A stretch of 33,017 bases of DNA from contig WJJG01000290.1 of NCBI GenBank assembly GCA_014729815.1, positions 1-33,017 on the forward strand, read 5' to 3'. Below the pieces are notes generated by a model. The model was not told the origin of the DNA. It searched no databases and saw only the letters and a list, made by a program, of their open reading frames with translations. The stretch's first letter is position 1, and each line of letters starts with the position of its first letter. The translations under genes were made by a program, and so were the position numbers. The DNA comes from Candidatus Eiseniibacteriota bacterium. GTDB lineage: Bacteria; Eisenbacteria; RBG-16-71-46; CAIMUX01; WJJG01. Below are positions 26,701 through 32,174 of this stretch, one piece after another.

Positions 26701-29305
26701 CCTCGTCGAAGAAGGGCTCCGGACGATCCATGACCCCGTTGCCGTCCAGCGTGCCGTTGCCGGAGGTGTCGTCCCAGTCGCCGTCGTTGTCGATGCCGTC
26801 GGCACCCATCGAGACCAACGGAATCGCGTCGGTGTCCTCGCCCGAATAGGTCGCCGCCATGTCCACCGCCGTGAAGTCGGCCGTGGCGGTCAGCAGGTCA
26901 CTCAGCGCCGACGTCGGGGCGGCCGGGTCGCCGACCTGATCGTCGAGCTGCACGAGGATGTTGATGTAATCCTCGGCCTTGTAGATCCGGTAGGGATCGA
27001 AGAGATCTCCGTCGGCGTCGCCATCGCCGTCGATGTCGATGTGGCCATCCACGTTGATCGAGAGCAATGTGGGCGTGACCACGTCGTTGTCGATCGGGAT
27101 TGTTTCGCTATAGGTGCCGAAGCCCCAAGCCGCCAAGTGGATCGTCTCGAGACTGTCGGCTCCGTTGCTGAGCTCGATCGGCCCGAACCCGCCGTACTCG
27201 TCGATGATGCCCACACCCAGCACCGTCGTGCCGGGGTCGTACGGGTCGGCGTTGTCGAAGACGAACAGCGAGTCGCCGCACGGCGCCGCGGCCACGTTGT
27301 TCGGGTTGTCGTTCGTACCTTCACCCTCGACGAAGTAGGTCCAGACCTCGAGGATGTCGTCGTAGGTCGCCGTGACGTGGATCAGGTTGTCGTCCTGCCC
27401 GGCGACGAAGTCCTGCGGCGGACAGACCGGACCGACGACAAACGACTCGTCGAAGATCAGTGCGTCCTCGAAGTCGCCCATCTCGCCCCAATAGGTGCAG
27501 GGCACCAGCATGAAGAAGATGCTGTCCTCGTCCTCCGAAACGTGTCCGTCGGAGGTCTCGAACTCACCCTCGGCGATGCTGACTCCCAGGCGATTGACCC
27601 CATCGTCGAGCAGGCCGTTGCCGGTGTTGCCGATCGGGATCGAGTTGTTCACGTAGGTCTCGATGAACGATTGCGTGAAGGTCGCCGGATCGGTCCAGGT
27701 CGAGAAGAGGAAGTACTCGTCGCTGTTGTCCGGAATCCCGCTCATGCGAGAGTCCAGCTCACGCCAGGCCAGATAGGCCACATCGACCGTATCGCCCGGG
27801 GAGAACGGATCCTCGCCGTAGTACTTCTCGGTCCAAGCCGGAATCGACACCAGATCGGGCGCCGGGTGGAAGCCCTCCAGAATCGGCAGGCGCGCATTGG
27901 TATCGACCGTCGTGAGCGTCTCGGCGCCCTCGATGTCGCTGGCGGAGTCCACATAGAGGCGATGGCCGACCGGCAGACGCCCGTCGAGCGCCTCGAGGCT
28001 GTCGTCGGCCACGTGCCATCCGCTCCAGGCCACGTGCCCGAGGTTGCCCTCGTTGGTCACCTGAATGGTCAAGTAGACGAAGACCGAGTCGGTCATGTCG
28101 GTGATGTGGAAGTCGGTGCTGTCGACGTCGGCCAGATCGTTGAACGGCTCGTTGAACCAGGCCTCGAGGCGGTCATCGAGGAGGGTTTCGGTGCCGCCAT
28201 CGTCATACTCGGCCCGGATCATGCCGACGCCGTTGGTGATCTCGCGGATCGGGCTGCTCAGGCCAGAGGGACCCGGCTCGGTCTGATAGTCGTAGTGCGG
28301 ATTCAGCGCCCCGACGTAGACCGAATCGCCATCCCCGGCGGTCAGATTCTCGTCATTGATGATCGCGCAGTTGGTGTAGCTGCCCGGGAAGGCCAGCTCC
28401 TGCGTCGCGCTGAGACCGAAGCTCCCGCCCAAGAGCCCGTATTGCGTGCTGGGCACCTTGAGCGAGTCGGCGTTGAGCGCCTCGCTGAAGATCAGCCAGA
28501 GGTCCTCCGAGGTGTCGTTGTAGTAGGCACCGAGCAGCATCGGACCGCCGTCCTCGTTCTCCAGCATGCGCTTCTGGGCCACCGAATTGGCCACCGAGTT
28601 GTCGGCCCATTCGACGCTCCCCTCGGACATCCAGAGCTTGGAGATGCCCGGCCACATCTGGCGGAAGACGGCGCCGCCGGTGGCATCCAGCTCGATCTGG
28701 ATGTTGTCGGCGCCGATCGTGTAGTCGAAGTCCGCCCCCGCCACCTCGGGCGTCTCCGCGAACGGGTCGCCGGAGACGATCGCCACCTCATCGTCGAAGT
28801 AGGCGGTGATGACATCGTCATCGGGATCGTCGTTGTCCCAGTTGGCGATCTCCGCGTAGAGGATCACCGGCCCCTCGGTGATCACGACGTGGCTCAGCTC
28901 GGCGTTGCCGTCCGAACCCAACGTGTCGGTGATCAGCCCGATGTCGGCGATGTAGACCGAATCGACTCCGACCTCGGGGGTCGTGACGAAGTCGTCGATG
29001 ATTACGACGCGATTGCTCGCGACGGAGATCGCCGCCGCATTCGCATCGAACCCGACGAGCACGAAGTCGTCGATGGCGACATCGCCGCCGTCGATCTCCT
29101 CGTTGAAGACAACGCGCAGCTCAGCATCGTCCTCATGGTAGGTCGCGGCGATGATCTGCGGGCCCCCTTCGAGAGGGAAGGAGGGGTAGTAGAGTGGCGT
29201 CCCGCCTTGCAGATTCTCTGCCCGCGCCACTCCGGGCATCACTGCGGTCATCGCGACGGCGAAGACCGCTGCCAACAAAAGGGAAGACCTACCTGTCCAG
29301 CTCAT
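14429..29305 (-). CDS. Giant secreted/surface acidic Ig-like repeat protein (~4,958 aa) with FlgD/T9SS-like C-terminal domain
   Basis: Single uninterrupted ORF. ATG at 29305 with SD AAGGAGGG, signal peptide MSWTGRSSLLLAAVFAVAMTAVMPGVARA, repeated Ig-like modules opening with D-x-x-x-P-x (VDMTPPSVELVTP, VDATPPTLEFWSG, VDYTPPEYAVQTP, VDHTAPSTFYEE, LDETEPVAELTTP, LDTVPPMATLLEF, LDTTPPDLALEDC), and C-terminus NPYNPNEYEASVCFDLSRNADVTIRVFDFAGEHV...PAGVYEVPWNATTANGTALANGAYMIRIEAEDGSGTKAATVKAVVWRE. The ORF-track start at 29413 is an in-frame alternative. Confidence 0.9.
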   Translation of the reverse strand: MSWTGRSSLLLAAVFAVAMTAVMPGVARAENLQGGTPLYYPSFPLEGGPQIIAATYHEDDAELRVVFNEEIDGGDVAIDDFVLVGFDANAAAISVASNRVVIIDDFVTTPEVGVDSVYIADIGLITDTLGSDGNAELSHVVITEGPVILYAEIANWDNDDPDDDVITAYFDDEVAIVSGDPFAETPEVAGADFDYTIGADNIQIELDATGGAVFRQMWPGISKLWMSEGSVEWADNSVANSVAQKRMLENEDGGPMLLGAYYNDTSEDLWLIFSEALNADSLKVPSTQYGLLGGSFGLSATQELAFPGSYTNCAIINDENLTAGDGDSVYVGALNPHYDYQTEPGPSGLSSPIREITNGVGMIRAEYDDGGTETLLDDRLEAWFNEPFNDLADVDSTDFHITDMTDSVFVYLTIQVTNEGNLGHVAWSGWHVADDSLEALDGRLPVGHRLYVDSASDIEGAETLTTVDTNARLPILEGFHPAPDLVSIPAWTEKYYGEDPFSPGDTVDVAYLAWRELDSRMSGIPDNSDEYFLFSTWTDPATFTQSFIETYVNNSIPIGNTGNGLLDDGVNRLGVSIAEGEFETSDGHVSEDEDSIFFMLVPCTYWGEMGDFEDALIFDESFVVGPVCPPQDFVAGQDDNLIHVTATYDDILEVWTYFVEGEGTNDNPNNVAAAPCGDSLFVFDNADPYDPGTTVLGVGIIDEYGGFGPIELSNGADSLETIHLAAWGFGTYSETIPIDNDVVTPTLLSINVDGHIDIDGDGDADGDLFDPYRIYKAEDYINILVQLDDQVGDPAAPTSALSDLLTATADFTAVDMAATYSGEDTDAIPLVSMGADGIDNDGDWDDTSGNGTLDGNGVMDRPEPFFDEDGSGTYEPGETFVDLDDDGLCDCPGGSDNDYDYHLDSADPDEHGWYEIQLDEDAYNDVTKGFQLLDPITDEFGMENFAEIFDLPVGMTVIDTDYEMTSLFEDDDAPFRCEVDEAEPSVVYMRGLYNLGGYTTVPDPADNLYSPTDPTYNLGRYMNFTIETPSDIDVLFGVAEIDPGTGTFEQFTLDPAGVNAETDAPGIEEFDDDRDGELDVTGTGQHNDGVDDDEDGVADNEGEGTDYQDAEVVDAMQDEDDDTDADGGDGIYITTDRRDNDNDAFFVFEPYVDLDAANPSDVLQRVVWYNIDESTDNSIDDDNDGDVDEADEVETYDPEADDNEDGIVDGEAVELTADAARTVCAFDDTYADAFFVDAAHVLGMVRDSEIDIRELTELVDPAWEVLDPNGVLTDAFPGIPFGDSTAYQEFDWHTIHGAENIDLWQIAMLYNLETDGSDQGYRFRVLGYDQPGNMNEDYSVPFTWTLDTTPPDLALEDCEGGDEDDPSLEGPPDFMDSDVDPDEDGVQLFNEGTYTLTTEDDDTAVEAEFEYRTSDDGGLTWDSWTSLATDPSRPFTADFDASTIDLDNDPANEYVLVQFRAYGKDEFENWQDPDEACVFQVKVIDGEPGSVWFTLIHDVCNDTDGLGGETRPCDLSDDEPYWYRDTYGPVQVPIGPAIDVWANFDDLDGIPESNDILRTVFEIRQAGEGNTWMEFATVTGEIIGDSLTVDFTKPVAVTLDTEWLVNEYGTGSFDIRVYVCDIEGNCGILTADIAMLTLVAEGLRAYIQEPVIDSGPLDFDLYAINWIHDYDIDYVTFEYFQDLNGNGLDDNDDRANGAQWYTIEVDDEATDRGDVVLYRGSDAIEDLAAHTGFTALGGAGGEGFIDYDGDGYSERDPVIRDETAPFGEYNIGDVIVLGDGDDIADAGVTDLTDFDADEFHTGDAGAFDTNDWIFQENGMQAGGSLDLWMVDWDATGLEGDILVRAVATDETGAVDDEGGVTIPSVIPTVLLTLDTVPPMATLLEFTVPDGTVIDATEPDIYVPGSWGWFKIEATSDDEDLDNILFQYSTDGGGTWDDLDVNDDDDFYADIDGDEGFTEDDEIFLDLDGSFTYTAGDVVLYDGGNFVVDTPLDTALIPLYTEDPAGGGDDDEDDMTDEDDNTSPEDDNAPYYVYWVWPTWASDTNVLFRALSEDQSGNVDPDPEDVLVIIGESTPPETDVIEVLTADGMDVDVWPMISDGDGVTQLPGGTVSVHATAEDASAIDYVDLMWQFSETCYPELEPWENQWRSMADDGVSAQDDTYPYNFDVDLDAVQGLFGDVVIAFYPNAVDDNGNQTPAPGNPYLFAIMSNFAYLDPELAGTTVAPEDEFWFEAMLDIDPTDPMADPVVSFYYAERVLDEEIDATRITPDPVDPTYMTLSLLNEMASSPENHATLTIDDSLATYVTDWDEIDTPTMYHWTWVDDAGDTGHVEFGALPDADSEIIVSYNVTEYAQIGDGDSFPPYTVAWDQDDGGVPYPTNGDTDAYDCIAVLGYGDPEDGDCGLEELFVSEGWMLYLTNEDAPEVVLYPFGLHNEVPVADEYPGPENYEAWPGNPSFDSEAGLTEWKMSGIEHEFFAVAADTLDEITEVNLIFTHGDDETVVPMTLIDENQENVMMVFTLYESDFPFIRYAWENVILTLNGFDYELSEVEDGVWQVADVPVPVGAETTYDFLIDMDGDDHDMRVVDPRNYTATAPPGPPTEYSSVNVPGTPFYYAQGIDFGELTDVWHVQVTAEDEDGNLGIDGPFTMVYDPEAPTVDAVTANSLRFDSDFDVEVYAEVTDPVPGDFNAITVDEVYFQYCPNYYETDQLGAHVWVDFGVDTDPSDGWWVTGNIPDPEDDGFDNDGDELWDEEDEATSSMAFRAIAMDDGHNYGEPMLLDFVLDETEPVAELTTPLDGEVFPFGTDIPVAADIIESEEDVAYVLFQFYVGDGVADDDGWVDIDITPEHADDHPFDAEPPYEVIFNPLDYPDEIDEGDTYCRFRAVPTDEATNEGWSEEVLVVINDITGPTAFPLTARTSDGTEDVPLTDPHCAVTGHDVLIKGIAVDPSGADNLATVTLQYWDATAEEWVTIEVVSTFTPVNVTTVAWEATWDTVHLPEGDYTLQAIATDIDGNTAEAITATVTVDHTAPSTFYEEIAGYFGGFAPYDYYDDDGVEESQGRALVPEEATGDLAFMVITPDTDVSGMVLEYRDVDDAPDAWNEFNFQNDDGTLDFEPNLTFDDGRGTYYVWWLHIDDFADTVPLSGDYDLRVVATDYAGNGNFLYLMEEPEANPWEMWTIDTDLPYQLDFNNDLTADQVASGDPVTVTCVMADSTTDVDVCRFEYSDDGGATWTVIDPDPDTPEIESVPVTGENVDTPYAAWTAQVTWIAPMVYWDTEYTVRAMFYDTAMNEGESDHMAITVEDIIAPEMTKLYAIAPNVHWVDMSPGDSAYTADCEGMDQDGLFYDHNGNDTFNLGTDLAIDYGLDGDWLNDDDVATGELGDPDYAWPRFIDETMIDNDLDLYVSHEVVLIGRTQIHDIGLRKVEFWVAPDGGDGDPILVDIDECPPEYGATYLWHVFWNTLDVDVYGDPIYPDGEYGVIVIAEDLEGNREELPTEFPTVWVDNEAPEATADADALTETVEDVYDPPAERNGAVQLFARTESERDDDRVLFYVKRARDLNMTESYWMPDEGIDDSDINPDWTRPFVFDWDLNAATLPDDPTTPPLPIGEEFHIVAVGQDFLGNVEDVTEVFDDGRYVTMEIVDNMGPVPTITQVTRETGDDTPVMYPHLMDAVHARDFNQLHAQLLDADTDAEKVEFMFMPEGGTEPTLIDADISQDVEDSYAWNCYSWDLSALAPGNYLVWARGWDDVGNYADGPQFTLVVDYTPPEYAVQTPYDGMKECPFEYAEGDSVYYELIFTTTDVDIWDDSIAWEVKRAQDPDDDDYWSAIDTDILFDADSGAYAGAWNVSDMITGLYDVRLTVWDVAGNEMQMIVAQNMIWDGARPTVDLTRIDVEGEMVYPVHDPVDISVGDVVTLYATAEDDEDALPDDFETGISSLVFEARRTTGDQTDWFDLGVWTAPEGTIFTEVTHSIDWNTSGLLEGTYEVRVWAADELCNELPSGAVPVGIFDIEPPRARICGVQPWHLPHGDDPESYVDIYGCAYCDTQIAEVQFQYSTDEGETWIPIGITYDVEADGGMDEEMCDLWYTTMSLDSLGVGAQMHLRAMAMDSDENQDENPPTWLVEVIENAHGYLELVSVEDLGAIDDPVLTVIGGSEDCSMLVEVQMADATQVPHVMWVEPDPIDDGGDPECIEMTQMIDDPTKWRGAFDMEDSDCGQFTVFANALSDGMIDLHWTHTWSYEVTDELGTNGVVMTPGYVADVPDTTYYLYGTAMVPPGSGGMSGCLLVAPAQMPMLNADEQTALSPLDRTSYHIGMICDYDAPGAGFWMTASIEYDDAALLAACDGDSALAAEKEMLLTVRRFDTYDDEAWTAKYIEQVTVDPENNKVTFVITDTDDYEENVYALFAPAWGGPVVVRSFTPDSPYAGRWNYTNRAPVIVADLNGEYGNPEDDYIDEESIEVWIDGNLVATESWVQGDGDGGDLDIEEKNEAETMYQIIYTHATEREWWLEEGWHTLNIRFKNHDGDHGDDWAWNELISSAPGARFYVDATPPTLEFWSGWTDNPVFDNQGAYEIEGYLNPTNDYDYLTAFVYDAGAGPVVCPTVVDEDDDDDLFGMKYDLWLVQQDEDDEREIDEIEDRMLLHTGTCDELFLDPPLVSSDPELAAYMPDDTLLVGLPTVGGGHGISDGDILEVVIYSEKHMEDWIEGFDCQTDIVYIDGDTLSVYVDCFFDLDNRVHVYDRGIMDWAGNYGSEYIEARFVVDMTPPSVELVTPAGGQVEPGEEFCFEVALDDGGAGVESASLMLVDADGTEIEITEYTLDDDGLSGCIEGGLATGNYSLVVEVADMTGNTATINVPLAVQSAVLAVDNAHLVPNPYNPNEYEASVCFDLSRNADVTIRVFDFAGEHVSTNHLGMRPAGVYEVPWNATTANGTALANGAYMIRIEAEDGSGTKAATVKAVVWRE

Positions 29306-29733
29306 GCCTTTTCCCTCCTTCACATGAGACCGTGAGCCGCGAAGGCACTTTATTTCGGACAACTGCGCCTCCCTTAGGCCACGCAAGAGCGTATGTACGA
29401 TGTCCACCACCATCCTCCTTGGGGTTTCCCCGGTTCAGTCGGTGGAACAACCTTGGCACCATCCACCTAGAATCCGCTTGCCGCATATCTAGCAATCGAA
29501 AGCCCTCCGCTCCTTGCTCACGGAGAGCGAGATTCCCGGGAACGACTCGGTAGGAAACGTCTCGAGGAAGGAACGGCTCTGCCCTGCAGCGGATTCCGCC
29601 TGGCGTCCCGCCCGGGTCGCGGCCCGACCCATCGGCGCGCAATCTCGCGCGGCCACCCACCAGAGCATTCTTGGCAACATCCCTGTCCCGCCCATAATCC
29701 CTTCTTGTTTACCGAGGTTACTGCTCGGGCGGC

Positions 29734-29762
29734 AATATTCCAGCGGTCTCAGAACGTGTCAA
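29734..29762 (-). promoter_or_regulatory. Candidate sigma70-type promoter for the giant gene
   Basis: Minus strand TTGACA-17 bp (CGTTCTGAGACCGCTGG)-AATATT: perfect -35, consensus spacing, 4/6 -10. Located about 430 bp upstream of the ATG. Confidence 0.55.
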
Positions 29763-30016
29763 CGAAAAAACGTAGACCGGCCGCCGGGCACAGTCCCCGC
29801 CAGAACTCCCTTGGACCCTCGGTATCCGGGCCGCTTCCAGCCTGCAAAGCCTAGCCTAAAAGCCGGCTCAACCTAGCACGGGCCCCCAAGCCTGTCAATT
29901 GCATCGTCCCCTTCCTGGAGGACCCGCGCCGCCCGCTGGTTCAGATCGACCTTCGGCGCGGGCATCCTTATCGTTTTCGAGGTTGCGAGATCATGCAACA
30001 GAATTGCGATCCAGCT

Positions 30017-30089
30017 TGAGCCGCCTGGGGATCGAACCCAGGACCCTCGGCTTAAAAGGCCGATGCTCTACCGACTGAGCTAGCGGCTC
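30017..30089 (-). tRNA. tRNA-Lys(UUU)
   Basis: Minus strand GAGCCGCTAGCTCAGTCGGTAGAGCATCGGCCTTTTAAGCCGAGGGTCCTGGGTTCGATCCCCAGGCGGCTCA: full cloverleaf, anticodon loop CTTTTAA gives UUU, TTCGATC T-loop, 7-bp acceptor stem. Confidence 0.97.
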
Positions 30090-30218
30090 TCCAGAGGACC
30101 TCCCGGGACCCTCAATTCCAAGAAAAGGAAACAGTTACAAGCCTCCTCAGCCGTCGGCGGGCTCCCCAACCACATCCAACCCGCCCGGAGGGACCCCAAC
30201 CGGCCGACCGGCATGCGC

Positions 30219-31544
30219 CTAGTGGCGGACGGCAAAGGTCTGCTCCCGCCCGGCACCGATCGAAACCCGCGTAATCGGCACCCCTGAATTCTCTTCCAGG
30301 AGTTCGAGATAGGAGCGCGCGTCGGCGGGCAGCCCGTCGAGTCCACGGGCCTGGTCGATCGGTTCCTGCCAACCGGGGTGCTGCACGTATTTCGGACGCA
30401 CGCCCTCGAGGCTGCGACCGGAGATCCAGGCACGAATCCCCGCAGGGCGACTCGGCGCCGCATGCCCGGGGTGGGAGTCGGACTCGCCGCCGCCCCAGTC
30501 GTACTCCACCGCCACCTGGAGCCGAGAAAGCCCGGAGAGCACATCCAGCTTGGTGACGACCAGCTCATCCACGCCGTTCAGGCGTGCACTGCGTCGGGCC
30601 AGCACCGCATCGTACCAGCCGCAGCGGCGCGGCCGGCGCGTCGTCGCGCCGAACTCACCGGCTCGCTCGCGAAACGAGTCGGCCAGCGGACCCTCGAATT
30701 CCGTCGGAAACGGCCCTTCCCCAACGCGGGTGGCGTAGGCCTTGACGATGCCGATGACCCGCGAAATCCGCTGGGGGGGGATGCCGAGGCCGCTGCAGGC
30801 ACCGCCGGATGTGGTGTGCGACGAGGTCACGAACGGATAGGTACCATGATCGACATCCAGGAGCATCCCTTGAGCGCCCTCGCACAGAATTCGCTCTCCG
30901 CGCGCATCCGCCGAGATCAGCAGGTCGCTCACGTCGCACACCAGCGGGGCCAGGGCCTGCCCCAGTTCGGCCAGTTCGGCTCGCAGCTCCTCTTGAGACC
31001 GTCCCAAGGCCGCCTCGATCGAGGTTCCCGCCGCGGCGGCCCATGGCGTCAGGCGCTCCCACTGCAGGGCCAGGCGCTCGGCGAGAGCGGACGGAGAGAG
31101 CAGATCCTCACAGCGCAGCCCCGCGCGGGCGGCACGGTCCTCGTAGGCCGGGCCGATGCCGCGCCGCGTCGTCCCGATCGCGCGGTCCTGCGAGGTCCAC
31201 CGCTCGCGCAGTGGATGCAGGGGCGTGACGATATGAGCCTGCGGGCTCAGGAACGTCCGGTCGCGGCACGCGATGCCGGCATCCTCCAGGCCGGCGATCT
31301 CCTCGCGCAAGGCCCGCGGATCGATCACCATGCCGTTGCCCAGCACGCACCGAACACCGGGGCGCAGGATTCCGGTGGGAACGAGATGGAGGATCACTCG
31401 CCGCCCATCGACGTAGACGGTGTGGCCCGCATTGGCGCCGCCTTGGAACCGCGCCACGTAGTCGAAGTCGGCCGAGAGCAGATCGACGATCTTCCCCTTG
31501 CCCTCGTCGCCCCACTGGCATCCCACGACCACCGTACAGGACAT
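30219..31544 (-). CDS. purA: Adenylosuccinate synthetase
   Basis: MSCTVVVGCQWGDEGKGKIVDLLSADFDYVARFQGGANAGHTVYVDGRRVILHLVPTGIL...GTTRRGIGPAYEDRAARAGLR...LLDVDHGTYPFVTSSHTTSGGACSGLGIPPQRISRVIGIVKAYATRVGEGPFPTE...RPRRCGWYD. Confidence 0.97.
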   Translation of the reverse strand: MSCTVVVGCQWGDEGKGKIVDLLSADFDYVARFQGGANAGHTVYVDGRRVILHLVPTGILRPGVRCVLGNGMVIDPRALREEIAGLEDAGIACRDRTFLSPQAHIVTPLHPLRERWTSQDRAIGTTRRGIGPAYEDRAARAGLRCEDLLSPSALAERLALQWERLTPWAAAAGTSIEAALGRSQEELRAELAELGQALAPLVCDVSDLLISADARGERILCEGAQGMLLDVDHGTYPFVTSSHTTSGGACSGLGIPPQRISRVIGIVKAYATRVGEGPFPTEFEGPLADSFRERAGEFGATTRRPRRCGWYDAVLARRSARLNGVDELVVTKLDVLSGLSRLQVAVEYDWGGGESDSHPGHAAPSRPAGIRAWISGRSLEGVRPKYVQHPGWQEPIDQARGLDGLPADARSYLELLEENSGVPITRVSIGAGREQTFAVRH

Positions 31545-31748
31545 GGCCTCTCCTCACGCACTCCGGATCACGCTGCAGCCGATCACCGGGAAACGCACGC
31601 CCCGGCGGAAACTCACGGATGATACCCGATGAAGGAGTGGATCTGAAGCCAGGAAGATGCTGCACATGACGCGAGAGGTGGAAGGATAGGAGGCTGCCAC
31701 TCTTGGATCCTCTCGCCCGTCGCTAGAGATCTTGGCGTAGGACCGGCC

Positions 31749-32174
31749 CTATTCGCATTCCTCAAGCTCGGAGCAGGCCACGCTTCCCAGATCGGTCTTC
31801 TCCACGATCTCCCACTGCTCCCCATGTCGGCAGCAGCCGAGTGGCGTACCGCAGCCGGCATACCAGCAAGCGTCGCAGTTCGTGCCCTGACACTTCCAGA
31901 AGTTGTCCCATGCGCGGAACCAATCGACACCCGTCGAATCGCCGCCGCAGCCATCCAGCACGGCGAACTTCAAGCAGTCGTTCAGAGGGTGGCCTACGGT
32001 TCCGCACGTGTCCTGGGCGGTGCAATCACATATCGAGGAGTTCTCCGTGTTGATGAACCTGAGCACGTCTCCAACAGATAGGCCAGCTTCTCCGCACACG
32101 TAGGCGGTTTCCGCGCCGGCAGAGACGCTCATGGCCATCGCCCCAACCAGAACAAGCAGTACGTGCACATGCAT
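31749..32174 (-). CDS. Small secreted cysteine-rich protein of unknown function
   Basis: 141 aa from ATG at 32174 with SD AGGAGA: MHVHVLLVLVGAMAMSVSAGAETAYVCGEAGLSVGDVLRFINTENSSICDCTAQDTCGTVGHPLNDCLKFAVLDGCGGDSTGVDWFRAWDNFWKCQGTNCDACWYAGCGTPLGCCRHGEQWEIVEKTDLGSVACSELEECE. Signal peptide plus 14 Cys. Confidence 0.75.
   Translation of the reverse strand: MHVHVLLVLVGAMAMSVSAGAETAYVCGEAGLSVGDVLRFINTENSSICDCTAQDTCGTVGHPLNDCLKFAVLDGCGGDSTGVDWFRAWDNFWKCQGTNCDACWYAGCGTPLGCCRHGEQWEIVEKTDLGSVACSELEECE

Noticed and set aside
29306-29500. Known riboswitch (c-di-GMP, TPP, cobalamin) in the giant-gene leader
   Set aside because: I looked for their consensus blocks on the minus strand and did not find them; only generic hairpins are visible. 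An Infernal scan would be decisive.
29194-29876. Small plus-strand ORFs 29194-29553 and 29514-29876
   Set aside because: No SD or recognisable domain; they lie opposite the leader and promoter region of the giant gene.
30017-30089. tRNA-associated integration site for a mobile element
   Set aside because: No integrase, no repeated tRNA 3' end and no phage-like genes are visible in the window.
30378-31622. Plus-strand 414-aa ORF
   Set aside because: Register antisense to purA, whose identity is certain.
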